This document shows, piece after piece, positions 42,278 to 52,360 of a DNA stretch of 64,000 nt. The position numbers and the translations under genes were made by a program. The DNA comes from Adiantum capillus-veneris (taxonomy: Eukaryota > Streptophyta > Polypodiopsida > Polypodiales > Pteridaceae), in the NCBI GenBank assembly GCA_014529385.2, contig CM043952.1, forward strand, positions 158,751,557 through 158,815,556, written 5' to 3'. The notes under the pieces were generated by a model. The model saw only the letters and a list, made by a program, of their open reading frames with translations. It was not told the DNA's origin and searched no databases. Each line of letters begins with the position of its first letter. Within the stretch, counting starts at the first letter, position 1.

Positions 42278-44649
42278 ATGGGCTTCTCAGATGCTTGGAT
42301 CACAGGGGTGTCAGCTTTGTACAGACAGGCTCACAGTCAGGTGCTTTTGGCAGGAGGTAGAGGTGAGCGCTTCATGCTCACATGATCGGTCAGACAGGGT
42401 TGTCCTCTTGCCCCCTTTCTCTTTCTGTTCTATACGGAGGCGATGAGCAGATTTTTGGTGTCACAGCAGGTTGGTCTGAGGGGCTTAGCACTCCCTATAC
42501 GGGGAGATGAGCTTCTAGACGCTGAGTTTGCCGACGACTCAGCCTTGTACTTAAGAGGGCCAGGAGGCCAATCTACACAGATGTGAGCAGGCTTTGGAGA
42601 CCTTCTGCTGTGCATCGGGCGCACTGATCAACTGGAGAAAGACAGTGGCTTTCTCGGTTGGCAGTGCTCCTGTGCCAGATTGGATGCCAGGAGAGGGTTT
42701 CAGGTGGATTCCCCCAGGGACTGCAGTTCGGTACTTGGGTTGTCAGGTTGGTTTCGACTTGTCCCCCGAGCAACAGATTACTCCTCTTCTCTTGTCAATC
42801 AGGAGAAAGCTGTTACATTGGAGCTCAACACGACTTTCGCTGGCTGGTAGAGTAGCAGTTTCCAACCAGGTGGTGTTGGCGACTATGTGGTACATCACTT
42901 CTTGCTGGATCTTCTCGAGTTCGTGTATCAGCCAGGTAGAGAGGCTGATCAGGAACTTCCTTTGGTCAGGTCGTGACATTCAGATTGCTCGAGCCAAGGT
43001 GGCTTGGTCGGTCATCACACTTCCTTGTTCTCAGGGAGGGCTTGGGATCATTGATCCAGCACAGCAGAGCAAAGCCCTTCTTGGGAAGTTCGTCGTCAGA
43101 GGACTTCTTCCAGGCGAGGAGCCCTGGAAGGAGTTCTTGCTGCAGAGGCTTCGTGCCAGGGTGCCTCAGTCAGGAGGCCCTTGGCAACCTTTGACCAGAT
43201 GGATCTTTACAGAGTTGCGCCGAGTTGGTTTGAGCAGGAGACTGGAGGACCGCTTCCCTGTGAGTTTGCTTCGATCTTGGGAGCTCTTACGGCGTGGCCT
43301 AGAGCAAAGACAGCCGACGTGCACGGAGGAGCGCCTACGACAGCCCCTCGTCTGGAACCCCATGGTTAGCAGTCAGAGAGGACACTTGGTTGGGAGTCGA
43401 CCTCATGTTTCTTGGGGTCCCATGGCAACAGGTCCAACGCGCTCTCTAGGTGTCTGGCTAGAGTTCACAGGTTTGTCAGAGGAGGCACGGTTTCCAGCTA
43501 CAAGGCATGAGAGGGGTGCAGAGCATGTGTCAAGACATCTCAGAGTCAGTTCCAGCCGAGTGGCTCACGTCTCTCGAGCCAGTAGCACCCCGGTGGATGG
43601 GAGCCTTCACACGACTGGAGGTTCTCATTTCAGACAGGGCCTGCTCAGAGACTGTCCCAGCCTTGTTCTTCGAGCTTCAGGGTGGGGGACGATTACAGCG
43701 AGTTGCAGTAGAGGCCCCGCAGGTAGCAGAGTGCTGTTTCCAGAGGATCCGAGTTGTGAGCATCTGTGGGAGAACTTGCGTCATAGACCCTGACCCAGCA
43801 GCTCTTGAGACTAGACATTGGAGGCTATGGACTTGGGAGTGTTGTCCACTGGCACGAGTGCAGTGGGATCCTAGTGAGTGGCTATGGAGGGACCCCTTCT
43901 CTTCTGCAGACCGCCCAGGAGTCCCCTTCTTTCAGTACATTGTTCGGCTTGGACGTCATATACTTGCAGCACAGAGAGAGGCCTGCCCCGCTGCAGCACG
44001 TCATTGGCAGGAGGAGGGCCTCACAGTCGAGTTCTTGGCAGCCTTTTGGCAGAGGCTGTGGGACTCCAGACAGCTGAGGCGCGTCACTTTGTTTCAGTGG
44101 CTGGTTGCACACAGAGCCACAGCAGTAGGGAGCTGGCTTGTGCATAGTGGTCTCTCGGCCGCATGTGCAGCCTGTGACCAGTTGGTAGAGAGTCAGTGTC
44201 ATTGTCTTTGGGACTGTCCCTCGGCCCAGCACGTGTGGCTACGAGTTCTTCGGCTGATGCCTGCCCTCTCCACGGCTTGACAGTACACTTGGGGGGTAGC
44301 GGCTTGGTCCACCCTCACGGGCCCGGCACTTCAGTTTGAGCTATCTTCCACCAACAGGATGATAGTGATGCAGGGGGGGCGACCTACACTCCAACCTGCT
44401 ACAGAGCTTACTCCACAGGAGTGGTGCAGTGAGAGAGAGGAGTGTTGGGAGCTCATCAGCGGCCTGACACTTTGGTTCATCTGGCGGGCCCGTTGTTTCC
44501 GCATCTTTGAGGCTCGCCCTGTGCCACCAGCAGAGACTCTTCGTGACTTTTGGCTAGAGCTGATCCATACTCTCAGAGGACAGCTTGAGGGACTACAGGG
44601 TAGCTTCGACCGCATGCGGGAGCGCTGCGAGGCTTTCCTTCGACTCTAG
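42278..44649 (+). pseudogene. LINE ORF2: reverse transcriptase and zf-RVT tail
   Basis: From the 5' cut the frame reads MGFSDAWITGVSALYRQAHS, a TGA, then SVRQGCPLAPFLFLFYTEAM and AEFADDSALYLRG, the palm with FADD for YADD. Frameshifts occur near 42580 and 43370. The second frame (from 42594) gives CASGALINWRKTVAFSVG, VRYLGCQVGFDLSPEQQITP, STRLSLAGRVAVSNQVVLAT and SQGGLGIIDPAQQSKALLGK. The third frame gives LRRVTLFQWLVAHRATAVGS and the zinc-binding C-AAC-DQLVESQCHCLWDCPS (about 44155-44225). A TGA at 44278-44280 interrupts the tail, which runs to TAG at 44647-44649. This protein copies the element RNA at the nicked target. Confidence 0.9.
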
Positions 44650-44875
44650 CGCCCTAGGCCTTTCTACACCATAGTCCAAGGGGTGCTCAGATGGCACTAC
44701 TGTCCACCTGTGTGGCTCTTCCCTCCTCCCATCTCTTGATTTAGCCTCATTTTATATATGCTATTTTTTCATTGGGAGAGTCTCCCCATCATGCTTGTTG
44801 TAGCCCTTTCTTGCAGAGGTGGATGTAGTCCTATGGGCAGTTTTCATTAACTAATAGAAGGATGTTTTTCTCGGA
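44650..44875 (+). other. LINE 3' untranslated region
   Basis: Non-coding between the ORF2 stop and the poly(A) tract. Confidence 0.8.
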
Positions 44876-44885
44876 AAAAAAAAAA

Positions 44886-45028
44886 GTACTCCCCATGGCT
44901 TTTACACTATGCTTTGACTTGTGTAGAAGGTCCAATTGGGACTGTGCTTCTAGAAGGTCATCAATCATTCCCAAAGCCTGATAAGCTATGCGTGTCAACA
45001 TGGGTCCCCTATTAAGTTTAATGGCCAT
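44886..45028 (-). pseudogene. Unidentified minus-strand frame, part 1
   Basis: N-terminal part of the frame described at 41865-42277, beginning with Met at 45026-45028 and cut by the LINE target site. Nothing upstream identifies a promoter. Confidence 0.4.
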
Positions 45029-46336
45029 GTGGCCGACCGCTCATCACTAACTGCTACTAACCTTAAGTGTACAGCTATACACTTGTGTGAGCCACTAACA
45101 CTAAGTGCAATGTGTATTGTGCCTTAGTGCATAAGATAGATAAGAAAGAAAGGGGGCACACAGTACGTGTTGGCTCTCCCCCTCCAACCTGTGTGTGTGG
45201 CTATGGTGGTGAGTGTCAGAGTGTGTGTGTGCGTATTCCTCTTCCACTGTGCTCCCGACTCCTCCCCTTCATCTAATATCAAAGCTATCTCATTCTTTAA
45301 ATCATTTCTACGCGCGTGCACTTTCAAGAGTGAAAACAAGGTTCCGATTTCGACATCGGCAAATTCAGTTTTTTGAGAGCGTTTCCAGCAAATGTCTGGC
45401 AGTTTTACCCCCCTTTTGGAGCCATTGAAGCCATCAAAAACCTCATTTGAGCTACAATTCACGAGCTGAAATTTTAGCCCTCTTTTGGTAGTTTTTGTTG
45501 TAGAGCTTCCATAGCCATTATAGGTACCATTGTTGCAGTCTCTTCCATCTACAAGAGTCCACGGCTCATTCGGGAGTGTGTAGCCTCTTTCAAAGTGGCC
45601 TCATACACACACATAGAGTGGAAGTTTGACGGCATTGTCTTCTTCAACTACAGGTCCAAATACAGGTACATGTACGCGGCTTGGTTAGCTTTTTTGTGTT
45701 TCTCAGCCTCGATTTTGGCTTCGGCTACGGCATTGGCATCGACTTACAGGCTATAGGTTTTAGTGCTTGCAATATCCTGGTTCCAGTGGGAGAAGTATTT
45801 TATGCATACATGCATATGTTAGCACTTTTGACAGTGTTTGAGCTCTTTTGAGAGCGGTTTGACTCCCCGCAAGGATATTTCTTTGCATGCACATGCTTTT
45901 GGTGCATGTTTGAGAGTCATGACAAACTTGTACATCTTTGTGGATACTGCCATTGTACGCTTTTCTGGAGCCATCTTTTGGCTAGTACGGCAGTCTCACT
46001 CATTTCTAAGACTTGGTCCGGATGATAGCCATTTTTGAGACTTGGCTATACGTTTTGCTGCATAACCTACGTTGTTGAGGGTTGATAGCATGAGGTTTTC
46101 ATTGAGCTGGGGTATTCTCAAATGTGGAGATACCTTCAGTGATACAGGTAGCTAGAGCATCCCTTATGAGGCCTCACCATAGGACATGTATAGAGTGGTA
46201 TAGGTGCTTTTGACGTCGAGTTTGTGGTCTGAGTGACATTCTTGGTCATTTTGTCTCGTATTTTGGTCGACATAGTCCCAAATACAAAGGAGACTGCCAA
46301 AATTTTCCCATAATCTTTTGGTAGTTTTGTCACCAT
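45029..46336. other. Non-coding; probable copia LTR and leader
   Basis: No sustained frame. Because a copia gag starts at 46337 in plus orientation, this interval should hold that element's LTR and leader, but I could not find a TG...CA boundary or a TGGTATCAGAGC site. It contains a GT-rich patch (about 45185-45235) and a repeated TTTGAGAG phrase. Confidence 0.35.
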
Positions 46337-46551
46337 GTCTAATAGTAAAGACCGTGACATTTATGACATAAAGAAGCTTGATGGCACTAATTTTCAGCTT
46401 TGGAAGAACCAAATGCATGATGTGCTTGTCCAAAAGAAGTAAAAGTTGCCTATTGCCTATGCGGCTAGATATGAAGATATGCACATGACTTAGTTTCAGT
46501 GGGAGGATCTTGATGAGCTATGAAAGTCTATGATTAGACTTCACCTTGGTG
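46337..46551 (+). pseudogene. Ty1/copia gag N-terminus fused to RLG-B integrase
   Basis: MSNSKDRDIYDIKKLDGTNF, QLWKNQMHDVLVQKK and WEDLDEL...MIRLHLGELVY match the start of copia gag (Y.I..FDGTNF.LWK..M...L.....W...D..A...I.L.L). Three in-frame stops are present. The frame runs without a break into KLELPPSWEKIHPTFHISWL, which is gypsy integrase C-terminus. Confidence 0.75.
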
Positions 46552-46899
46552 AGTTGGTCTACAAGTTGGAACTTCCGCCTTCATGGGAAAAAATTCATCC
46601 GACTTTTCACATTTCTTGGCTCAAACAGTATATTCAAGGAGATTCGCCTGTTGCAGACTTATCATCCTATGTGCCAGAAATTGAAGATGAACACGTTATT
46701 CTTGTCCCAGAAAAGATTCTCAACGTTTGTCAAAAAGAAACAAGACAAAAAATCATAATTGAGTCTCTTGTTAAGTGGATGGACTTGGATGAGTCAGATT
46801 CTACTTTGGCAAACGGATGAAGAAATGCAACAATACCCTCACCTCCTTCAGAATTCTTCGACAAGCAGCAGACTTTCATTTGACACACGGGTTTTATTT
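46552..46899 (+). pseudogene. RLG-B integrase, C-terminal part
   Basis: KLELPPSWEKIHPTFHISWL, then YVPEIEDEHVILVPEKILNV and IIIESLVKWMDLDESDSTLA. This is the GPF/Y end of integrase that belongs after SVSY at 41864. The tail ILVPEKIL...LVKWM....ESTW-like has a chromodomain-like shape. Stop at 46818-46820, then a short 3' untranslated region. Confidence 0.85.
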
Positions 46900-46913
46900 A
46901 AAGAGGGAGGGAA
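46900..46913 (+). promoter_or_regulatory. RLG-B polypurine tract
   Basis: AAAGAGGGAGGGAA directly before TGTCAC. Confidence 0.9.
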
Positions 46914-47342
46914 TGTCACATTTGTAACTTAGTTACATTACATACTTACTCATTGATGCAGATATGCGAATTGCCATGTCAAGCAGAACCCCTATGCTTG
47001 GATGGTCACACCCCTTCGCCCAAAAGACGTGCCTCTTCACCAAAAGCCACACTCCTTCGACAACTGGTCACACCCATTTGCTCTACGGGTGCGACTCTTC
47101 ACCCAATGGTTGCAGCTCTTCGCCGAAAGGATGTGTCTTTACATCTAAAGTCATGTCTCTTCACCAAGAGATGTCTCTTTTCATTTGTCTCTGTCTCCTA
47201 TATAAGGAGCCCTTGTATCACACTTTCAATCAATCAAACACAGAGTCTTCTGAGTCTTGTTTCTGAGTTCAGTTCAAGTTTCTTAAGTCTTAATCATGAG
47301 TTTTAAGTACTTAATAAAGGATTAGTACCTAAAATCCTCACA
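46914..47342 (+). mobile_element. RLG-B 3' LTR
   Basis: 429 bp, TGTCACAT to CCTCACA. U3 has eight CTCTTC.CC.AAAG-type dyads about 20 bp apart (47012-47170), directly upstream of the TATA box CTCCTATATAAGGAG (about 47196-47210). U5 contains CACAGAGTCTTCTGAGTCTT and TACTTAATAAAGG, matching both 5' copies. Followed directly by RLG-A5 sequence. Confidence 0.95.
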
Positions 47343-48893
47343 CTTTATCTTCTTCCTAACAAGAATGAAATGGGCTTGCTTACTGAACCTACAAATGATA
47401 GTCCAAATCCCATCATTGCCTACTTGGGTTCTTGGAAGATCAAAGATAAACTCCATCGCTATGCTCTCTCATGGCCTATCAAGGATCGGTAATGGCTGCA
47501 ACAATCCCGGTTGCTTTTGCCTATCAAATTAGACTTTTTGGCATACCAAAGATCAAAGATAAACTCCATCGCTATGCTTTCCCATGGCCTATCAGGGGTC
47601 GGTAATGGCTGCAACAATCCCGGTTGCTTTTGCCTGTCAAATTTGACTTTTTGGCATACCAAGCATGATCTCACAAATGTGTTAACGTCTTGACGTAAAG
47701 CTGGCCGATAGAAGAATGCCTCAACCCCTTTCACTGTGGCATCAATTCCACGAAGCCCAGTATATGGTGAAGCATGACTTTCCAATGTCTTGACGTAAAG
47801 CTGGCCGATAGAAGAATGCCTCAACCCCTTTCACTGTGGCATCAATTCCACGAAGCCCAGCATATGGTGAAGCATGACTTTCCATCAAAACCTTTGGGCG
47901 TAACTATTTAGTGACGCATAACTTTCCATGCAGCATGAGAAAGTCATTCTTAAGCATATAGTGCTCATGATGTTGCCCATCAACAAGGTGATCATAGATC
48001 CTTGCAGAATCTGAATCTTCAACATATTGTGTCTTCATTTCATCTAGTTCACAATGATACGGAATTGACACTGCTGAAACTTGGGGCTTTTGTGACAACG
48101 CATCAGCCACCACGTTCTTTTCCCTTCCACATGCAAAATCTCAAAATGGAAATTTGACAAGATGTTTGCCCATCGCAGGTGTTTGTGCGAGAAAGTATCG
48201 CAAGGTTTGATGATCTGTTTGGACAACAAAATCAGCCCCTAGCAGATAGTGTTTCCAAAGAGTGAGCGCGTGAATTACTGCCAGAAATTCTTTCTCATAA
48301 ACTTGCAAGTTCCTTTCGGTCTGCAAAAGAATTCTGCTCTCATATTCGACTACTCAGCCATTCTCCATTAGAACTGCACCAAAGGTGTGGCTACATGCAT
48401 CATACTGAACCACAAAAGGTTTCGAAAGATCTGGCAAAATGATTACCTGATCTAAAAAAAGCTTTTCTTTCAAGTGTTTGAAGGCTAGAATTTCCTTGGG
48501 TGTCCACTTGAAAGTAATTGCTTTCCCTTGTACTGCATGGAGTGGAGAAGCAATCTCAACAAAATTTCGGATGAACCTTTGTAGTAGGAACATAAGCCTA
48601 GAAAGCTTTGAATGTCATATACGGATTTATAAGTCTGGCCATGACCTAATTGCTTCCCCTTAGGCAGGATCCATGAGTACCCTATCCTTTGAAACAATGT
48701 GCCCAAGGAAGAATTCACTCTTTTTCGCATTAATGAGTAGCTTGTTCCTGCTTAGCTCATTGAAAACTGCGGTCAAGTGATCCCTATGCTCCTCTTCAGA
48801 CTTAAAGTAGACAATCATGTCATCAAAGCAAGTACCCACGAAGTTTCTACGTGGTCTAAATACATTGTCCATCATTCTATTGAACGTGGCACG
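47343..48893 (-). pseudogene. RLG-A5: integrase-RNase H-RT fragment
   Basis: Minus-strand frames give integrase zinc region (YTGLRGIDATVKGVEAFFYR, FVRSCLVCQKVKFDRQKQPG), RNase H end (HCELDEMKTQYVEDSDSARI), YEKEFLAVIHALTLWKHYLL, and RT (ATFNRMMDNVFRPRRN, TCFDDMIVYFKSEEEHRDHL). The RT catalytic motif reads C-F-D-D. It is cut at 47343 by RLG-B's LTR edge and at 48893 by the LTR of A2. Two tandem duplications lie in the integrase: 113 bp (47436 and 47549) and 100 bp (47687 and 47787). Confidence 0.92.
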
Positions 48894-49182
48894 TGTCACA
48901 AAGTGATGACGTGGCAGACAGCAGAAACCCTAATTTCTGGCTGAAACCCCAAAATTCCTGCAAACCCTAAAATCTGCCAGAAACCCTAATTTACAGCAAA
49001 CCCTAATTTCAGGCTGAAACCCTAATTCAGCAAACCCTAATTCTGCCGGGGGTACCACGTGGCAGCAGCAGTACGGATTTCCGCGTTTTCCGGCGGAATT
49101 TGCGCTGGCAGCTTTTCTTGCTTTTTCTACGCAAATAGCAAGAGAAAGAGAGAGAAGAAGTCTTTTGCTTTTCTTTGGGACT

Positions 49183-49213
<31 letters not shown>

Positions 49214-49572
49214 CAGATGCTTTTGGCTTTCAGAGATTTTGATTTTGAAGCTTTTGGGGCTCTGCTTTTGGGCATCCCTTGTAACCTTTAAATAAGTGGT
49301 GAGGGCTTCACTTCTCAGAGCATCTGGACGCAGAGTCTCAGAGCATCTGGACGCAGAGTCTGAGAGTGAAACCCTAGCCGCTCGCTTGTACTTTGATCTG
49401 ATTAATATAAAAAGAAATACCGAAAGGGGCGCCAATCTTTGGGGCCAATATCTCTAGGCACGGAACTCCGCCGGGCCAGTGCAAATCTATTGTGATCTGT
49501 GAATTGTTTTGAAGTGGTTATTTGGTGCTGTCGCGGTTGATTCTTGACTTGGAGTGTCCAAGTCTGTTACAG
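48894..49572 (+). mobile_element. RLG-A2 5' LTR
   Basis: 679 bp, TGTCACAA to CTGTTACA. U3 carries seven AAACCC(T/C)(A)A teloboxes between about 48925 and 49042, then CCACGTGGCAG with GGATTTCCGCG, and a (GA)n tract (49186-49213). TATA-like CCTTTAAATAAG at 49286-49297. The R hairpin GGCGCCAATCTTTGGGGCC is at 49428-49446. A 22-bp segment (CAGAGCATCTGGACGCAGAG) is duplicated at about 49314-49355. Confidence 0.95.
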
Positions 49573-49573
49573 T

Positions 49574-49585
49574 GGTATCAGAGCA
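49574..49585 (+). promoter_or_regulatory. RLG-A2 primer binding site, initiator Met type
   Basis: Perfect TGGTATCAGAGC, one base after the LTR. Confidence 0.97.
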
Positions 49586-49643
49586 CGGCCGATTTCTCTT
49601 CTACAGGAAATCGGATCCCCTTTTTTTTTTTTCCGCGGCACCT

Positions 49644-52206
49644 ATGGCTTCAGGCAATAATGAGTCGACTCCCTCTGCAAAAAGAGATTATCAGTCAGGT
49701 CAACGAGCTTTTAGAGAAGGGGCTGATTCAGCCCAGTTCATCCCCTTTTTGTTCGCCTGTACTCTTAGTGCAGAAGAAGGATGGTTCATGGCGTATGTGC
49801 ATTGACTATCGCGCCTTGAATAAGAATACCATCAAGAACAGGTTCCCCATACCGAGGATAGATGACATTCTTGATCGGCTTGAGGGAGCGTCATTGTTTA
49901 CAAAAATAGACCTAAAGAGTGGGTACCATCAGATACGCATTAGGCCAGAAGATGTCCATAAGACTGCGTTCACGACAACATTTGGTCTCTATGAGTTTCT
50001 TGTCATGCCATTTGGTCTCACAAATGCTCCTGCCACGTTTAATAGAATGATGGACAGAATTTTTAGAACACATAGAAACTTTGTGGATACCTTCTTTGAC
50101 GACATGATTGTCTATTCGAAGTCTGAAGAGCATAGGGATCACTTGACTGCAGTTTTCAATGAGTTACGTAAGAACAGTCTACTCATTAATGCGAAGAAGA
50201 GTGAACTCTTTTTGCAAGAGATTCACTTCCTTGGGCACATTGTTCCAAAGGATGGGGTACGCATGGATCCCGCTAAAGTGGAAGCAATTAGATCATGGCC
50301 AAACTTGAAGTCCTTACATGACATCCGAAGCTTTCTAGGCTTATGTTCCTACTACAGGAGGTTCATCCGAAATTTTGTTGAGATTGCTTCTCCACTCCAT
50401 GCACTACAAGGAAAAGGAGTTACTTTCAAGTGGACAGCCAAGGAAATTTTAGCGTTCAAACACTTGAAAGAGAAGCTGACTTCAAATCCGGTAATCATTT
50501 TGCCAGATCTTTCGAAATCTTTTGTGGTTCAGTGTGATGCGTGTGGCCATAGTCTTGGTGCAGTTCTAATGCAGAATGGCCAAGTAGTCGCATATGAGAG
50601 CAGAATTCTTTTGAAGACTGAAAGGAACTTGCAAGTCTATGAGAAAGAATTGCTGGCAGTAATTCATGCTCTCACTAGTTGGAAACACTATCTGCTAGGG
50701 GCTGATTTTGTTGTCCAAACGGATCATCAAACCTTGCGATATTTTCTCACACAGACGAAGCTGTCTGAGAAGCACATGCGATGGGCAAACATCTTGTCAA
50801 TGTTCCATTTTCAGATTGTGCATGTGCAAGGGAAAAAGAACGTGGTGGCTGATGCGTTGTCACGAAAACCCCAAATTTCAGCAGTGTCAATTTCGTACCA
50901 TTGTGAACTAGACGAAATGAAGACACAATATGCTGAAGATTCAGATTTTGCAAGGATCTATGACCAGCTTGTTGATGGGTAACATCATGAGCACTATATG
51001 CTTAAGAATGACTTTCTCATGATGCATGGAAAGTTATGCGTTACTAAACAGTTACGGCCAAAGATTTTGATGGAAAGTCATGCTCCACCTTATGCTGGGC
51101 ATCGTGGAATTGATGCGACGGTGAAAGGGATTAAGGCATTCTTCTATTGGCCAGCTTTGAGTCAAGATGTTGACACATTTGTAAGATCATGCTTAGTATG
51201 CCAAAAAGTCAAACTTGACAGACAAAAGCAACCGGGATTCTTGCAGCTATTGCCGATCCCAGATAGGCCATGGGAAAGCATAGCAATGGATTTTATCTTT
51301 GATCTTCCAAGGACGCAAACAGGCAATGATGGGATTTGGACTATCATTTGCAGGTTCAGTACGCAGGCCCATTTCATTCTTGTGAGGAAGAAGATAAAGC
51401 CAGAACACATGGTCAAGATATTCATGAGCAATATCTTTAAATATCACGGGATGCCTCAGTCAATTGTCAGTGACAGGGATCCACGTATGACGAGTCTTTT
51501 TTGGAAGGCATTGTTTGAGAACATGGGCACTACGCTAAAGTTCTCTTCTTCGTTTCATCCGCAAACTGATGGACAGTCAGAAGAGGCAAATTCTACTGTT
51601 CTGGACCTGCTCAAATGTTATGTGTCAGAGCACAAGGAAACTTGGGAACACCATCTTCCATATGCTTACAATAACACTGTGCATACGTCAACAGGTAAGG
51701 CACCATTTGAGATAGTGGAAGGAGGGAAGAAAATCCCGCCCAGTTTGCAGACTAAGGACAAGATTTTTGAGGCAGACAAGTATGTACAAGATATGGATGA
51801 AACATACAGGAAGATAAAGATTGCTCTTGAGAAGACTCAAGCTAAGCAAAAGAAAGCTGATGATCGTCACCGTCGTGAACTTGTATTTTCACTTGGTGAT
51901 TGGGTGCTTTTGCGCTTTGAAAAGGCCAGGTTAAGGAAAAGGGAAGGCAAGGAACGCTTCTTTCCTAAGCTCAGTATGCGATATTATGGTCCTTTTCAGA
52001 TTTCAGAAAAGATCAGTGATGTAGCTTACAGGTTAAAGCTACCAGAAGGCTGGAAAATACATAACGCTTTTCATGTCAGCCTTCTAAGACCCTTTGTTGG
52101 TAATGTGCCAGAGAATATGCTTGATGAGGAACAACCCGAAGTGGAAGAATTGGATGAGATCCTTGTTCCTGAACAGATATTGGCATGCTTGATATATGTG
52201 TCGTAG
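49644..52206 (+). pseudogene. RLG-A2 pol: RT-RNase H-integrase, one stop codon
   Basis: Gag is reduced to its first dozen codons (MASGNNESTPSA from 49644); the rest of gag and the protease are deleted, and pol resumes at 49681 (KEIISQVNELLEKG) in another frame. From there one frame runs to 52206 with a single TAA at 50980-50982, where A5 has CAA (Gln). RT has [33 protein letters not shown] and FFDD (50092-50103). RNase H has DACGHSLGAVL, YEKELLAV, TDHQTL and VADALSR. Integrase has the zinc region AGHRGI...CLVC, SDRDPR, DGQSEEAN and the GPF module YYGPFQIS. It ends at DEILVPEQILA; the chromodomain and 3' LTR are lost. This is the best preserved pol in the window, but it cannot be autonomous. 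Confidence 0.95.
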
Positions 52207-52348
52207 CCAGGTTGGTGGGATTGTTTAATCGTCCAATGCTACATTTCCAGAAGCATGTATATCTTGGATTCCCATCATAGAATATGTGTGATATCAACAG
52301 ATACCGCATGTATTATTGGCATGCAAGCGAGGTCGCTTGCAGTATTTC
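52207..52348 (+). other. Junction sequence before LTR-D
   Basis: Unassigned, probably the 3' internal end of an LTR-D element, since a polypurine tract and LTR start follow. Confidence 0.4.
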
Positions 52349-52360
52349 AAGGGTGGGGTG
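52349..52360 (+). promoter_or_regulatory. LTR-D polypurine tract
   Basis: AAGGGTGGGGTG directly before TGTCACCAGG. Confidence 0.75.

Larger units (their letters stand above)
42278..44883 (+). mobile_element. 5'-truncated LINE with poly(A) and target duplication
   Basis: AAGTACTCCCCATGG flanks the element at 42263-42277 and 44884-44898; the A run (about 44876-44885) ends it. Such a 13-15 bp duplication plus a 3' poly(A) tail is the mark of target-primed LINE insertion. The 5' end lacks ORF1, the endonuclease and the first part of reverse transcriptase. GC content is visibly higher than in the surroundings. Confidence 0.95.

Noticed and set aside
49186-49213. CRISPR-like or satellite array from regular short repeats in LTRs
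   Set aside because: The repeats are simple GA tracts and teloboxes, with no conserved repeat/unique spacer structure, in a eukaryotic context.
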